Origin: Diabrotica undecimpunctata
Taxonomy: Eukaryota > Arthropoda > Insecta > Coleoptera > Chrysomelidae
Assembly (NCBI RefSeq): GCF_040954645.1
Contig: NC_092804.1
Span: 42,871,753-42,935,752 of the forward strand
Direction: 5' to 3'
DNA length: 64,000 nucleotides
Shown: positions 1 to 12,399 of the stretch, piece after piece
Layout: each line of letters starts with the position of its first letter
How positions within the stretch are numbered: the stretch's first letter is position 1
The notes under the pieces: generated by a model
Told to the model about the DNA's origin: nothing
Database searches by the model: none
The model's input: the letters and a program-made list of their open reading frames with translations, nothing else
Program-made: the position numbers and the translations under genes

Positions 1-550
1 ATCCTGCTGGGCTCTTTTAATATAAGTAAAATAAATTGTAAATGAGCAACGAATAGTTTCAACCAGGGTGATTTTTGAGGGGGTGAGTTTGTTGCTTTCT
101 GCGACACAAAAAATATAAGTGGACTTTATTTTAGTTAAACTTACCTTATTTTTCATATGAATAATTTTACTGGTAGTCATTTTAAAAGTTTTTTTTAATA
201 TCTTTAAAAAAGTTCCTACAGATTTTCCATGATAAACATCATGTGTTACGAGTTTTGTATCCGATGAATAAAAGTTTACTTTCGAACAGCCATAAGTGTG
301 TTGTTACGTTTTATACATGTTTTTAAGTAGTTCATCACTATCGTTACCCAGCATGCATCTCACGTACTCAATTAATGACGGGTTTATGGCGGCGCGTTGT
401 TACCTTATATAATGTTTACAAATTTAAGTATGTAATTCATCATCATCATTATCATTATTTCCCAGTAACTCACGTACTCGACTCCTGAGTATATACACAC
501 CAAAGTCTTTCCTTTTGTTGAGCCCAAACGTTCTTATCATCCAATTTATT
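1..550. other. No recognisable gene
   Basis: AT-rich sequence with no coding similarity that I can see. A short ATC/ATT-rich run lies near 438-462. The stretch ends at the target-site duplication of the LINE that begins at 562. Confidence 0.5.
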
Positions 551-561
551 CCGCCAGCTTT

Positions 562-1847
562 CGTCTTCTTAAAGTGCCCTCTCCTCAATGGAGGTTGGCT
601 ACTACAATTTTAAAATCTTCTCTATCTTCATCTGTTCTTATTAGCTGTTCAAAATTTAGCCCTGTCCATTGTCGGATGTTTCTGAGCCACGATAGTCTTT
701 TCCTTCCTAGGCCTCTCTTTCCCTCGATTTTTCCTTTCACTATAAGTTGGGCATATTGGTACTTATTATTTCTCAGTATGTGGCCTAGGTATGATGTTTT
801 TCTAACTTTTACTGTGTTAAAAAGTTCTCTTTCCTTGCCTATTCTATGCAGCACTTCTTCGTTTGAGGTATGCGATGTCCATGAAATTTTGAGCATTCTC
901 CGGTAGATCCACATTTCAAAGGCCTCCAATTTATTTACGGTTGATGTTTTTAGGGTCCACGTTTCAACTGCATATAGAAGAGTCGACCAGACGTAGCATT
1001 TTGATAAACGTAGTCGAATTTCGAGTTTTATTCGAGAATCACAAAGCAGTTTTTTTATTTTTTCGAAAGATTTTCTGGCCTGTTCTATTCTCGATCTTAT
1101 TTCTAGATCAGGATTTAGGCTGCTATCGATCCAACATCCCAGGTACTTAAATCTATTGACCTGTTTTAAAATGTGCCCATTTATTGTGCAAGGTTGAGGT
1201 ACGTTTTGGTTTTTTTTGGATTGACATCACTTTGGTTTTTTTAATGTTTATTTTCATACCAAATTGCTCACAGGTCGAGTTGGTCTTGTCGATGAGTCGT
1301 TGTAGACCTACGTCGGAATCCGCAATTAACACTGTATCATCGGCGTATCTGATACTGTTGATATTTACGCCATTCACCTTGACTCCATCCTTGGAATCCT
1401 CCAATGCTTTTTTAAATAGAAACTCGGAGTAAAGATTAAACAGCAGAGGCGACAGAACACATCCTTGTCTAACTCCCCTCCTAATTTCTACTTCTGCGGA
1501 TGTGGAACCTTCGATCCTAACTCTGGCGTTTTGGTTCCAGTACAAGTTTTTTAAGAATTTGATGTCTTTTCCATCTAAACCGACTTCTTGCAAACGTTCT
1601 AATAGTAGGTCGTGTCTTACTCTATCAAATGCTTTTTCGAAGTCTATAAAGCATATAAATATATCTTTCTGTTGGTCGTAGCATTTTTGGGCGAGAACTA
1701 GTAAACTGAACAGGGCCTTCTCTCGTTCCCATGCCGGCTCTGAATCCAAACTGATCGTCTCCGATGATGGTTTCGCACTTTGTATAGATACGATTATGTA
1801 CGATTTTTAGTAGGACTTTTACTGCATGACTCATAAGGTCACCTTTA
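562..1847 (-). mobile_element. 5'-truncated LINE (family A) with RT palm
   Basis: Minus-strand non-LTR retrotransposon fragment flanked by an 11-bp duplication CCGCCAGCTTT (551-561 and 1848-1858), so both ends of the insertion are seen. The reading frame at 1749-1153 carries reverse transcriptase landmarks in order: CFIDFEKAFDRVRH, GVRQGCVLSPLLFNLY and IRYADDTVLIAD with an intact YADD active site. A second frame (929-585) carries the C-terminal region (MEAFEMWIYRRMLKISW, then GKRGLGRKRLSWL). The frames are out of register, so the copy is dead. The clade is not certain; it resembles the endonuclease-reverse transcriptase elements common in insects. I call this family A because relatives recur at 8.0, 9.8, 20.0, 23.8, 56.8, 58.2 and 60.1 kb. 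Confidence 0.85.
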
Positions 1848-1858
1848 CCGCCAGCTTT

Positions 1859-2524
1859 AGTTATGCTATATCTCTATTTAAATCCTGCTCTTCATATATT
1901 TCTCTCGGTCTCCAAATAGTCATCACCTGTTTACTTCATATTTCTTTCTCTCTTCTGTGTCGTGTGCACCTCCATTTAAGATAGCTAAGAGATTTTCTAC
2001 ATCTTATATTTTTGTCATATTACAAATCCTTGTGTTAATTCTCCTGACTCTCAGGCTCATTCTTAGCATATACTTTCCCACTTATCTTTTCAGGTATTTC
2101 TATGTAGGAGACTTTTGTAAGAGACCAAATTTCTGAAGTGTTATTTACACATAATGGGGAGAACACATTTTGTGAATACTTTTTATTTTTGATCTTGTAT
2201 GAAAAGGCATTTAAAGATTTATTTTAACTTTCCCAATGTTGTCTACGCAAGTTGTATTTTTCAGTTGGTTTCTTCTGATTGTGTTAGTTTCTATTGGTCC
2301 TATAGTGAGGAGTCTGTGATTGCCCCAAATTTTGTCTTCGGAAGCTGTAAGACTATTTTTTACGAAGTGAGCAGGTGTTAATAGTCTTATGTAGCTTAGT
2401 ATAAGCTAATTTTCTCATTGTCTGACATTTACTATGCGGCGTTTTGGTGTACCGAGCAATAGCTATTTCTATTTCTTCCTTCGTTATCTCTATATCTCCT
2501 TCGTTATAAACATGTTTAAATAAG
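1859..2524. other. No recognisable gene
   Basis: AT-rich filler with a 60-codon open frame (2199-2381) of no recognisable character. Nothing else supported. Confidence 0.4.
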
Positions 2525-2692
2525 CATATACAAGCATTTACTTTGGAAAAAAGTTTCTTTCGAAACTATCAGTACACTTTTTTCAAACACATACATTTTT
2601 CGAGGCTTTATAAGACCACAGTAGGATCCGAACCCGGTCTCTTGCATGACAATAATGAATTATGTCACTGCACCACCGAGGCCTTACAATAA
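2525..2692 (-). mobile_element. tRNA-derived SINE-like sequence
   Basis: Read on the minus strand, the segment 2690-2620 has a tRNA-like start GGCCTCGGTGGTGCAGTGAC containing an A-box-like TGGTGCAGTGA. About 40 nt later comes a B-box-like GGTTCGGATCC. An unrelated AT-rich body follows to about 2525. An internal RNA polymerase III promoter followed by a non-tRNA body is the hallmark of a SINE. The cloverleaf is not obviously complete, so a functional tRNA gene is less likely. Confidence 0.55.
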
Positions 2693-2699
2693 CAGTTGG

Positions 2700-3500
2700 T
2701 GGTGTTGTGGATATGATTCAACCTTGTCTTACAGGAGACTCCTGCTATAACCCAAAAATGTTATTATAGAGATGTCGGTTTCGAAATTAAAAATTATTGT
2801 TTTCAAAAGCAATACAACACTTTTTTAAAGCAAGTAGATATAATTGCATATTTAAACACGGTTACAATTAAATATTTTTTTAGTCTGATATTTTCAGACT
2901 AATAAAAAGTAGAAAAAAATTTAATACAAAAATATTTCAAAGAACTACATTAAACTATGAAAAATTATTGTTCACGACAAACCGGCCCGGTATTTCTCCT
3001 TATAAGAAACAAAGAAAGTCTAATGAAATGAAAGTGAATGTTACGAGTTAACCAGGAAGTGGGTAGTTGAGATGAGATTTATCTACGAGATTAAATTGAA
3101 TTTTGATTATCTATTGTAAATACAGCGTAAAAACTGTAACAAAATAATTGATTTCTGATTCGCTTTACATTTCTGTTTTTTGTATTTAGTTTTTTACTAT
3201 TTTAGTTAATCAAGTGTACCGGTATATTAATAAATTGCCAAATTACCGGTATTTTATTTAGTAGTGAAGAGATCAACATTTTAGTTGTTTTATGTATCTG
3301 AAAATCATCTTCATTCTCATTTTCTATATTTTTCGCAGGTTTTTTTTTCTGTTTTCCTCCTTTACTTCTAGTAATTTAAAACTTAATTTTTTCAAATAAG
3401 AGATCAGTGGTCCTATTTCGATATTGAACATGTACTTATCATTATTCAATCTCGAATATCTACTACTGAACATAGCCTCGGCCCATAATAAAGGACTGAA
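2700..3500. other. No recognisable gene
   Basis: AT-rich sequence with no coding similarity that I can see between the SINE-like unit and the transposon terminal repeat. Confidence 0.4.
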
Positions 3501-3504
3501 TATA

Positions 3505-5876
3505 CAGGATGCGGCAAATAAACGGCCAATTAGAAATATCTTGAGAACTAAAGGTAACTGAATTTTAAAAATTGGAATGAAGGGGTTTTGAAAAGTAACT
3601 CATTTAATGAAAATATTTTCATCTATTTGCTACTTCCTGATATACTGGAAGTTGCTTATAACTCCATTTTTTTAATGATATATTATTTAATGTATATTTT
3701 TTATTTTAGAAATATTCAGGATATTCTGAACGTTTTTTGTTAATACTTTCCTATAACTATTGTGAACCATTTTTGAATTATAATTGTTTTTATATGAAAA
3801 TTACGCTTTTATACTATGTATATAAAGTTCAATATCCTTTGATGTAATTTGAAAAAAGGTTTAAATTCCTTAGGAACTTATTAACCAGATACAGCATTAT
3901 CGTTTACAGTATAAAGTTGTCTTTTTGATTATACAGGAGGCTATCAAAATTGGCATAAAACCGGCATCCTAAATTTTCGCCCATTTCCCTTTTTTTCAAA
4001 TGGGACACCCTGTATGTGATTTATTATTTTAGAAAAATATGTTTTTACTATAGATCTGTATTAGTATTCCCTATACATATCTCTTGCAGTTTTCAAATAA
4101 ATTAACTTTATACATTTTTGTCACAAAAAAAAATTTCGTAGACTATGTTGTGTTAATTTACAACTTTCATATTGTAAGTTAAACATTGAACAATTAAAAA
4201 GATCCTATCAAAGAAAATTGGCACTAGCTTATTAATGTAATAAATGTTTAAAATGTTATCCATCAACATCCAATCATTTATGAACTTTTAATCAGATTTT
4301 CATTAGTAGCTCTTGATATTGATTCTTTATCTATTTCGTTAAGAACTTAGAGGACTTAATTTATTATAGCTTCCTCAGTAGTAACAGGTTCAGAGAATAC
4401 CTTATTTTTAACATATCTCCAAATATAGTAACCTAACAGTGTCAACGTGATCTTGGTGACTAGAGAAACGGATCTTTATTAGCTCTTCGTCTATCGCTAA
4501 ATATTTCATCAAGCAATTTCCCGACTCCTCGAATATTGTGAGCCGGTGCTCCATCTTGTTAAAACCAAGCCTCGTTAGCCTTAATATTATGTAAAACTTG
4601 CCGTAAAATGTTGCAGTAATGCTTTCCGTTTAAATTTTCCTCATAAATCATGAAAACGACCAGCTTATTATTTTTCACAGCACCAAAAACATTGAACGAA
4701 AAGAATGCATAACATTTACTATCCCACGTGAGCTGATGATTTTTGTCACTCCAGAAGTGACTGTTATAGCGTTAAACATACCATTTTTGTAAATTTCGAT
4801 TTACTTATCACACCAAATAATTTTTTTTAAAATCTTGATCTTGGCATTTCATTAAAACCCATTCACAAAATTCTACACGTCTTACATAATATCCAGGATG
4901 TAAATATTGTGCTCTTGTGTACGAATAAACGGTCCAATGAATTTTAAAATTCTGTGAATTGTTTGAGTCAATACCTGTAACCATTGCTCAAATTACCGTA
5001 AGGATGAATTTGGATTAGCTGCAAAGTATCCCAGAATAGCTATTTGTAAGTCTTTATTACGGACGTAGTACCTTTTACCTTTAAACTAACCAAATTGGAA
5101 ACAGTTGTTCAACAAACGATCTACAGTTTTGTGTCGAGGCTTCTCAGGATATCTCTCAGCAAAAACACGAGAAGTTCTGGATACTAAAAATTATTATTAT
5201 AACTGTCACCCAATGGCATACTACAAGGTTACTATAAAACATTAACAACTGATATTTTTGTCAGAATATTCCATAGGCTACTTGATAAATAAATTTTTTG
5301 TGACAAAAATGTATAAAGTTAATTTATTTGAAAATATGCGAGAGATAGGTATAGAGAATATTAATACAGATCGATAGTGAAAAACACATTTTTCTAAAAT
5401 AATGAATCACATACAGGGTGTCCCATTTGAAAAAAGAAATTAGGCGAAAATTTAGGATGCCGGTTTTATGCCAATTTTGACAGCACCCTGTATAATCAAA
5501 AAGACAACTTTATACATTAAACTATAATGCTGTATCTGGTTAATAAGTTGCTAAGGAATTTAAATTTTTATTCAAATTACGTTAGAGGATATTGAACTTT
5601 ATATACATGATAGAAAAGTGTTATTTTCATTTAAAAACCATTATAACTCAAAACGGGTCACAATAGGTATAGGGAAGTATTAACAAAAAAAATATACAGG
5701 GTGTCCCATAAAAACGAAGTTTCAAGCAACTTTCGGTATAACCGGAACTAGTAAATAGATGAAAATATTTTCATTAAATAGATCACTCTTTAAAAGCCCT
5801 TCGTTCCAATTTTCATGATTCAGTTACCTTTAGTTCTCGAGATATTTCTATTTGGACGTTTATATACCGCACCCTG
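3505..5876 (-). mobile_element. Tc1/mariner-type transposon with ~600-bp TIRs
   Basis: The outer ends CAGGATGCGGCAAATAAACG (3505) and its near-complement ending CGCACCCTG (5876) are flanked by TA, the usual target of the Tc1/mariner superfamily. The inverted arms run roughly 3505-4135 and 5285-5876, far longer than a typical mariner end. They repeat the submotif ACAGGGTGTCCCAT. The core (about 4240-5180, minus strand) is a decayed transposase, recognised by a DNA match to the frame at 7183-7512, which carries the FQQDGAPAY catalytic-block motif. Stop codons and frameshifts make this copy non-coding. Confidence 0.75.
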
Positions 5877-6100
5877 TATAAAGGATTGTATACACGCCGC
5901 ATCATCTGAAGCAATCGGACTATACAAAGCATATAAAAACAAAGGACTATTGGTAGAATCAGGAAATCGAAACTGAAATCGAAGAATATAAATATCGTGG
6001 TCGCATACAAAGCAACTCAAGCAAGAATATATGGGAAGAAAAAAGTTGACACAACATCAACATTGACACTAATATATGGATAGTAGCATTCCCGATAAGA
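5877..6100. other. Unassigned AT-rich stretch
   Basis: Sequence between the transposon end and a LINE remnant. I recognise no domain in it. Confidence 0.35.
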
Positions 6101-6109
6101 ATACAGGAA

Positions 6110-6300
6110 TCCGAAATAACAGAAATTTGCAAGAAGTTGAAGAAAGCAAAAGCCCTTGGTCCTTAAGAAATACCTTTCGGCATAATAAAATATGGAAGTA
6201 AGGTGCTAATTCGCCTACTGATTCAATTATTCTAGAACTGGAAGTATATTAACATAACTAAAATGCCAGCAGGAAATAAACTTACATTTCAATAATAAAT
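6110..6300 (+). mobile_element. Decayed LINE reverse transcriptase fragment
   Basis: The + strand reads approximately EICKKLKKAKALGP, then FGIIKYGSKVL and KMPAG. These correspond to the start of a LINE reverse transcriptase domain (normally LKNGKAPGxDGI, then the MPxxW block). An in-frame stop follows GP. Too short and damaged to assign to a clade. Confidence 0.5.
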
Positions 6301-7039
6301 GAAAAAAGCTGCAGAGATAACTGTGAAAGTTACGGAGGGATAGTATCTCATCTGTAAATCAATAAGGAATTTTGTAGACTGTTAATTTTTCATCTTTTCT
6401 ATTTCTTGAACAATATTTCCTTTGAGCCTGTTGTAATGTCTTGACTGGTTTGTATTTATTTCGGTAGTTGGTATTGCACTTTCTAATACGAAAATTCTTT
6501 AATACTGTTTGGTTTTGTCTATCTCTTGCGGTATTTCTTTTTTATCATTTGGAGCCTTTCTTTTTCAACCAATGTTTTCAGATTAGCTCTTACTAATCTG
6601 TCGTCACTAGTGATACTGAACTGGTAGAATATTTTGACATCTTTAAATATTTTTGTTTTGTACGTGATGAAAAAATCGATTTCGTTTTTTGATTTTCCGT
6701 CTGGGCTTTCTCATGTTCGTCTCATTTCCTTTTTCTTTTTATTTACGAGTATTAGGCATCATATTTTTATTCATTACTCATGCCTCTATCATTTCTTCCT
6801 TCGCCTTCAAATTTTCCTAGTGTTATATTTCTGGTGGGTCTTCCTTGATATTATTTCTTCGCAAAATGTTTATACTTCCTCTTCGGATACTGCTCCACCA
6901 CTCTCCACCTCCGATAGATGAGTATTTTTCTTCTTTATAATACTCCTAGTGGCCTGGTCTTACTTCATCACCAACTACCAATATTTGAAGGAATTAAGAT
7001 ATAAACCGAATTAGGAAGATATGTTTAATATCCTTGTCG
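6301..7039. other. No recognisable gene
   Basis: Mostly T-rich sequence. The open frame at 6634-6921 (+) is low-complexity hydrophobic and looks like the antisense of something A-rich, possibly old LINE sequence. I cannot assign it. Confidence 0.35.
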
Positions 7040-8402
7040 ATCAATGTCTTATTGTCGTTGGTATGTGACCGTGAAAAATTGGATTGCAAGCATACAACAG
7101 TCACTTCTGTAGTGACGAAAATCCTCAGCTCATATGGGATAGTAAATTTCAAGCATTCTCTACGTTCAATATTTTTTGAGCTGTGAAAAATAATAAGATA
7201 GTCGCTCTCATGATTCATGACGAAAATTTAAATGGAGAGCGTTACTCTTTACGGCAATTAATTGTACCAGCACTATACGCTTTACATAATAATAAAGCTA
7301 ACGAGGCTTGGTTTCAACAAGATGGAGCACCGGCTTACAGTATTCGAAGAGTCGGCACATTGCTTGATGAAATATTTAACGATAGACGGATAGCTAATAC
7401 AGATCTGTTTCTCTGGTCACCAAGCTCCAGTTTTAACCGTTATATTACTATATTTGGGGATATGTTAATAATAAGATATTCTCTGAACCTGTTAGTACTG
7501 AGAATGCTATAATAAATAAAGTGCTTCAGGTTCTTAACGAAATAGATGAGAATCAATCAATCAATTTATGAACTCAAGATTGAAAATCTTGAGTTCATAA
7601 ATGATTGGATGTTGATGGGTAACATTTTAAACATTTATTACATTAATAAGCTAGTGCCTATTTTCTTGATAGCATCTTTTTAATTGTTCAATGTTTAACG
7701 TACAATATAAAAGTTGTAAATTAACACAACATAGTCTACGAAAAAAAAAAATTTTTTGTGACAAAAATGTATAAAGTTAATTTATTTGAAAACTGCAAGA
7801 GATAGGTATAGGGAATACTAATACAGATCGATAGTGAAAATCATATTTTTCTAAAATAATAAATCACTTACAGGGTGTCCCATTAAAAAAAATTAGGCGA
7901 AAATTTAGGATGCCGGTTTTATGCCAATTTTGGCAGCACCCTGTATAATGAAAAAGACAACTTTACACTCTAAACAATAATGCTGTATGTGGTTAATAAG
8001 TTCCTCTTCTTCTTAAAGTGCCTATCCGTTCCGGATGTTGGCGATCATCACGGCTATCTTTACTTTATTTCTAAAGTTCCTAAATAAGTTCCTAAGGAAT
8101 TTAAACTTTTATTCAAATTACAAAGAGGATATTGAACTTAATATACATGATAGAAAAGTGTAATTTTCATATAAAAACCATTATAACTCAAAAACGTTTT
8201 ACAACAGGTATAGGGAGGTATTAACAAGAAATGTTCAGAATAAGGTGAATATTTCTAAAATTAAAAAATATACGGGGTGTTCCATTAAAAAAAAGTTATA
8301 AGCAACTTCCGGTACAACCGGAAGTAGCAAATAGATGAAAATATTTTCATTAAACAGGTCACTCTGTAAAACCCCTTTATTCCAATTTTCATGATTCAGT
8401 TA
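7040..8402 (+). mobile_element. Second, truncated copy of long-TIR mariner
   Basis: This is the same element as 3505-5876 in the opposite orientation. The frame at 7183-7512 encodes a transposase piece with GERYSLRQLIVPAL and WFQQDGAPAYS; the latter is the block holding the second catalytic aspartate in Tc1/mariner transposases. The right terminal repeat (about 7750-8402) stops before the outer end. The left repeat is missing. A 77-bp LINE tail is inserted at 8006-8082. Confidence 0.75.
8006..8082 (-). mobile_element. 77-bp LINE 3' tail (family A) insertion
   Basis: The insert begins CTTCTTCTTAAAGTGCC and resembles the 3' end of the family A LINE at 562. It is bracketed by an 11-bp duplication AATAAGTTCCT at 7995-8005 and 8083-8093. 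It interrupts sequence that is continuous in the sister transposon copy. This is an extreme 5' truncation. Confidence 0.75.
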
Positions 8403-8700
8403 TAACGGTGATTCAGACATGAGAAAAATTTTGGTTTTCTGAGAAAACAATTCGTGATTTAGGATTCGAATTACTTTAAACCTCCCTTATTCTCAAGATC
8501 TGGCTCCGTCTCATGTCTTTGTCCAACTGGAAAACATCTGAAAGGTCGTAAATTTTTGTTTCAACGAAGAGGTTATATATAGCTATGCAGGCGTGGTTTG
8601 CAAAGCAAGATAAGATTTTTTTAATGTCCTAAAGGCGTTATAAGTCTGTTGTTAGGGTACATCCAGGTAAAAGGGGAGTATGTTAAATAATCATATACTT
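8403..8700 (+). pseudogene. mariner transposase C-terminal relic
   Basis: With several frame changes the + strand reads KIRDLGFELL, then a segment like LENxKGRKFLF, then MQAWFAKQDKIFF. These are the last blocks of mariner transposases (HLKGRKF, then WFAxQDKDFF). No intact frame remains. It directly abuts the truncated transposon end at 8402. Confidence 0.6.
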
Positions 8701-9730
8701 TCACTTTGTGTGTTTGCTTTTATATTAGGATAAGAATTTTTATTACGTCCTCGTACTAAATATTAGCATTGTTCTGAAGCTATTTTCTTGTGGCATCTTA
8801 AAATTAGCACTAGAACTTTAATACTAATTAATATTGAAAGTGCTTTGTTGGAAGAATGGGATCATCAACAATATTTGAAAATACCGCGATAAATGTTATC
8901 GCTAGAGAGAACATAGCCCGAAGAATACGAGTTATATTTTAAAAATTAAAGTAGAAGATATATACTTCTGTCGATGTGCTTTGATAGGATACTATATTTT
9001 TATATATTTTTTGTAAAGTATATTAACGTAGTATTCAGTTTTCCATCTCGAAGCTATTTCTTATGAGATATTATTGCTCACGATACGCCCGTAACTACCA
9101 AACTGGGTTTCGCCACTTTACTGACTTTCATATATACTAATCGTCATCTCTCATTTTCTTTAACATTTTTCCTTTAAACCCAATTTTTTATAATCAGCGT
9201 CAAATTTATGTGTGATATATTAGAACTTTTTCTATTTTTAGCAAAGTACAGAACTCAATTAAAGATTAAATAGATCCTACCTAATAATAGTATTTAAGAA
9301 TAATGTACACGGTATTTACAAAATATCATTAGAAATCTTTAACCGTGTATCTAGATAATTAATTTGTAGAGCATATCACCTGACTTTGTTGGTTAAGATT
9401 ACTTAACATTACGATGTTGTAATATTAGTATATAAGACGCATATGTACATAATAATTAAGCGGAAAGAAAGTTGTTAAACTCCGTCGAGCAAGTATTTAA
9501 ATTTTGCAGATATGGTTGAGATATTTTTTTATTCGGAAATACCAAGTAGCCACTTTAAATTTTATAGAGTATTTAGAAAGTTCTTTTGGCGCCTCGATTT
9601 GTCCCATAATGTTTTATATAAAATGATTCAGATCAGCAAAAAATATAATTTACAGTGCGCTGAATTTATTGAGTTTACTTTTAACAATAAGTTTCAGATT
9701 AACATTTTTTTAGAATATCTTTTAGAAGTA
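8701..9730. other. No recognisable gene
   Basis: AT-rich sequence. The open frame beginning at 9512 (MVEIFFYSEIPSSH) has no recognised family and runs into LINE antisense sequence downstream. I do not call a gene. Confidence 0.4.
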
Positions 9731-9734
9731 ATGC

Positions 9735-10123
9735 AATACTTAAGTCCCCTTGACGTTGGCAATACCCTCCGTGTCTTGAGCTATTCTGAAAAGTTGTTCT
9801 ACTCTCCATATCTCCGGTCCATTCTCTGGTGTTCTTCAACCACAAGACTTATTTTCTACCAATTCCCCTACGTCCTTCGATTGTACACAACATAATCAAT
9901 CGAAGGATATTATACTGTTTTCCCTTCAATATATGTCCAAGATATGCTATTTTTTTTATGCCAAGAGTAACTTCTGCTCTGTTGGAAACTGCTTCGTTTA
10001 TCTGCTTCGCTGCCCACGATATTTTTAGTGTTCGTTTATACAACCACATTTAAAAAACCTCTAAGCGGTTAATACTGGATATTTTTAAGGTCCAGTCTTC
10101 GACACCATACAAGAAAATTGACC

Positions 10124-10125
<2 letters not shown>
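9735..10125 (-). mobile_element. LINE family A C-terminal fragment
   Basis: The minus-strand frame 10049-9849 reads MWLYKRTLKISWAAKQINEA, then KKIAYLGHIL and IEGRRGIGRK. This is the C-terminal region shared with the LINEs at 562 and 23793. It ends at a (TA)n tract. Confidence 0.7.

Positions 10126-10126
<1 letters not shown>

Positions 10127-10205
<79 letters not shown>
10127..10205. repeat. (TA)n microsatellite
   Basis: About 79 bases of alternating TA with one or two C interruptions, lying directly against the LINE fragment. Confidence 0.95.
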
Positions 10206-10207
<2 letters not shown>

Positions 10208-10740
10208 CATTTAATAGTGCATTTTCGAAATTAAATTTTCGAATGATCGTTACAGAAGAGTGGCCTAATTTTTAAAGGAGCTGCACGAGCCAACTCAATT
10301 TTACATTTTATTTCTTTATCTCGATCTAATTCTTCGGTAATATAACAACCTAACAACCTAGATATTTAAAACTGTATATAAATGGAAATATAAAAACAAA
10401 TAGAATACTCTTTATATTCGATTTATAATTTTGTATTTTGATACGGTAAGCGACTAAATATCATGTATTTTATTTTAGAACAATTAATTGTAGGTCCCAT
10501 CTCTCGTCCCTCCAAGTTAATGGACTCTAGGAGACATTACAATCCATTTGAATCATCGTTCAATATAGTTTGTTTATTGTTTGTTCGGTGTACCCATTGT
10601 TTACTGCTATTTGCTTAATGATATTTAATTCTATCTGGAAGTTATTTTTTGTCATGGGAATTGCTGGTAATATATGTAACATACTAAGGTAGGCTGCTAA
10701 TTTATTTTGTGTACAATTTGATGATGAATTGTGTATCATC
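10206..10740. other. No recognisable gene
   Basis: AT-rich sequence between the TA tract and the next LINE. Nothing supported. Confidence 0.4.
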
Positions 10741-12365
10741 ATAAGTGGCTCGACAATTCGTTGTGGATCTTGGCCTGCTTACAAAGAAGTCGCCACTCCT
10801 GTCGATTCCTGGCAACTTCCCTCCATCTTTTGACCTTAGAATCTGTATGTCTTCTTCCACATCTTCCACAAAAAGTAGAGGACGACCACTTCGTGGTCGT
10901 CATCTACTTCTTGTGCCCTCTGGTTTTAAAATGTTAATCTCTTTGTGTATTCGCGATCTGACAACCTAGCAATGTGTCCAGCCCATCTAAGTCTCTGCAC
11001 TTTAACGAATTTCACAATATCTGGATCGTAGTATAACTGATATAGTTCAAAGTTGTATCTTAGCTCATACGCCATAGCCAATTTTCATTTACGGCCCCAA
11101 AAATCTTTTTAAGAATTTTTTTCTCCAAAATACCAAGAAGTCTTTTATCATTTTGAGATAAGGTCCACGTTTCAGTCCCATATATCAAAATCAGTCTTAT
11201 TAAGGTCTTGTATATATTGAGCATTACCGCACGTTTAATATTTTTATTTTTAAAATGTTTCTGGAGACTGAAAAGTTCTTGTTGTTATTGCTATGCATCT
11301 TTTTATTTCGTCGCTTGTCGTGTTTGTTGCGTTTACTAGCGATCCAAGATATGTGAATTCTTTGACTTGCTCAAAGGTATAGTTGTTAATTTGAATTCTC
11401 TGTTGGATATTTCAGGGGTTTTTAGAAACCAACATATATTTGGTTTTTCCTCGTTTACCATAAGTCCAAATTCACTTGCCGCGTCCGCAAATCTTGTAAA
11501 ACACTGCACCATGTCTCTTATAGTTCTGTCCACTATAACTATATCGCCAGCGAATGCGAGAATTTGTGTCGATCTATTAAAAATAGTTCCATTTATTCTA
11601 CTATTTAATTGTCTGATTACCTTTTCCAAGGCAATATTAAAGAGGAGACACGCCAACGCGTCCCCCTGTCTTAGACCATTATTATTAATGTCAAAGGACG
11701 TAGAGTTTTCTCCTTCAATTTGTGTCCAGTTCGCACTCATGATCAAACCAATGATTTTTTTTTCTAACTTGGTGTTACACAACTGGTTTTACATAACACA
11801 ATATCTCGTATATTTGCCCATAGTTGGTTAATGTCTTCTTCTTTTTCTAAGTTTCCTGTCTCTATTTGATATTCTGTTTGTTGTCTGTATACATTTACAA
11901 TGTCGGGTTCTTTTAGTTTATTAATGTCTATTTTTCTCTCCTTTTCCCGATCTCCTTTTTTAAATTGGATATTCCCTCTTTAAATCTTGCTTTAACTAAA
12001 TAGTGATCGCTATCTATGTTTGCTCCACTAAAAGACCTAACATGACCTAATAAGTTAGAGCAGTGTCTTGCATCGATGATTATATGATCTATTTGGTTAA
12101 TCGTTTCATTATCAGGAGATTTCCAAATTCCCTTATGTATATCTTTATGAGAAAATCGTGTCCCAGCTATTACCATGTTCTTAGACATTGCAAAGTTTAT
12201 GATTCTGAGACCGTTATCATTAGAGTCTACGTGTAGGCTCTCTTTTCCGATGGTAGGCGAAAATATATTCTCTCTTCCGACTTTGGCATTAAAGTCTCCT
12301 GCTATTATTTTGATGTCATTTTTTGGGCACTCATCGTACTCTCGGTTTAATGCCTCATAGCGTGG
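10741..12365 (-). mobile_element. LINE family B (RTE-like), endonuclease to 3' end
   Basis: Minus strand. The segment 12188-11928 encodes the end of an apurinic-type endonuclease (NQIDHIIIDARHCSNLLG, then DSDHYLVKA with the conserved SDH). The segment 11782-11336 encodes the RT palm, with GLRQGDALACLLFNIALE and an active-site box reading AFAGDIVIV instead of xYADD, so catalysis is lost. The 3' tail matches that of the intact copy at 26805 (GTGGATCTTGGCCTGC). Several frameshifts separate the pieces. Confidence 0.75.
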
Positions 12366-12399
12366 ATGCTAATAATGCAACAATAATAATACAAGATGT

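Noticed and set aside
2620..2690. Functional tRNA gene on the minus strand
   Set aside because: A and B box-like motifs are present but the cloverleaf is not clearly complete and a non-tRNA body follows, so a SINE is more likely.
9512..9895. Protein-coding gene of 127 codons
   Set aside because: Its second half is antisense to a LINE fragment and its first half shows no known family.
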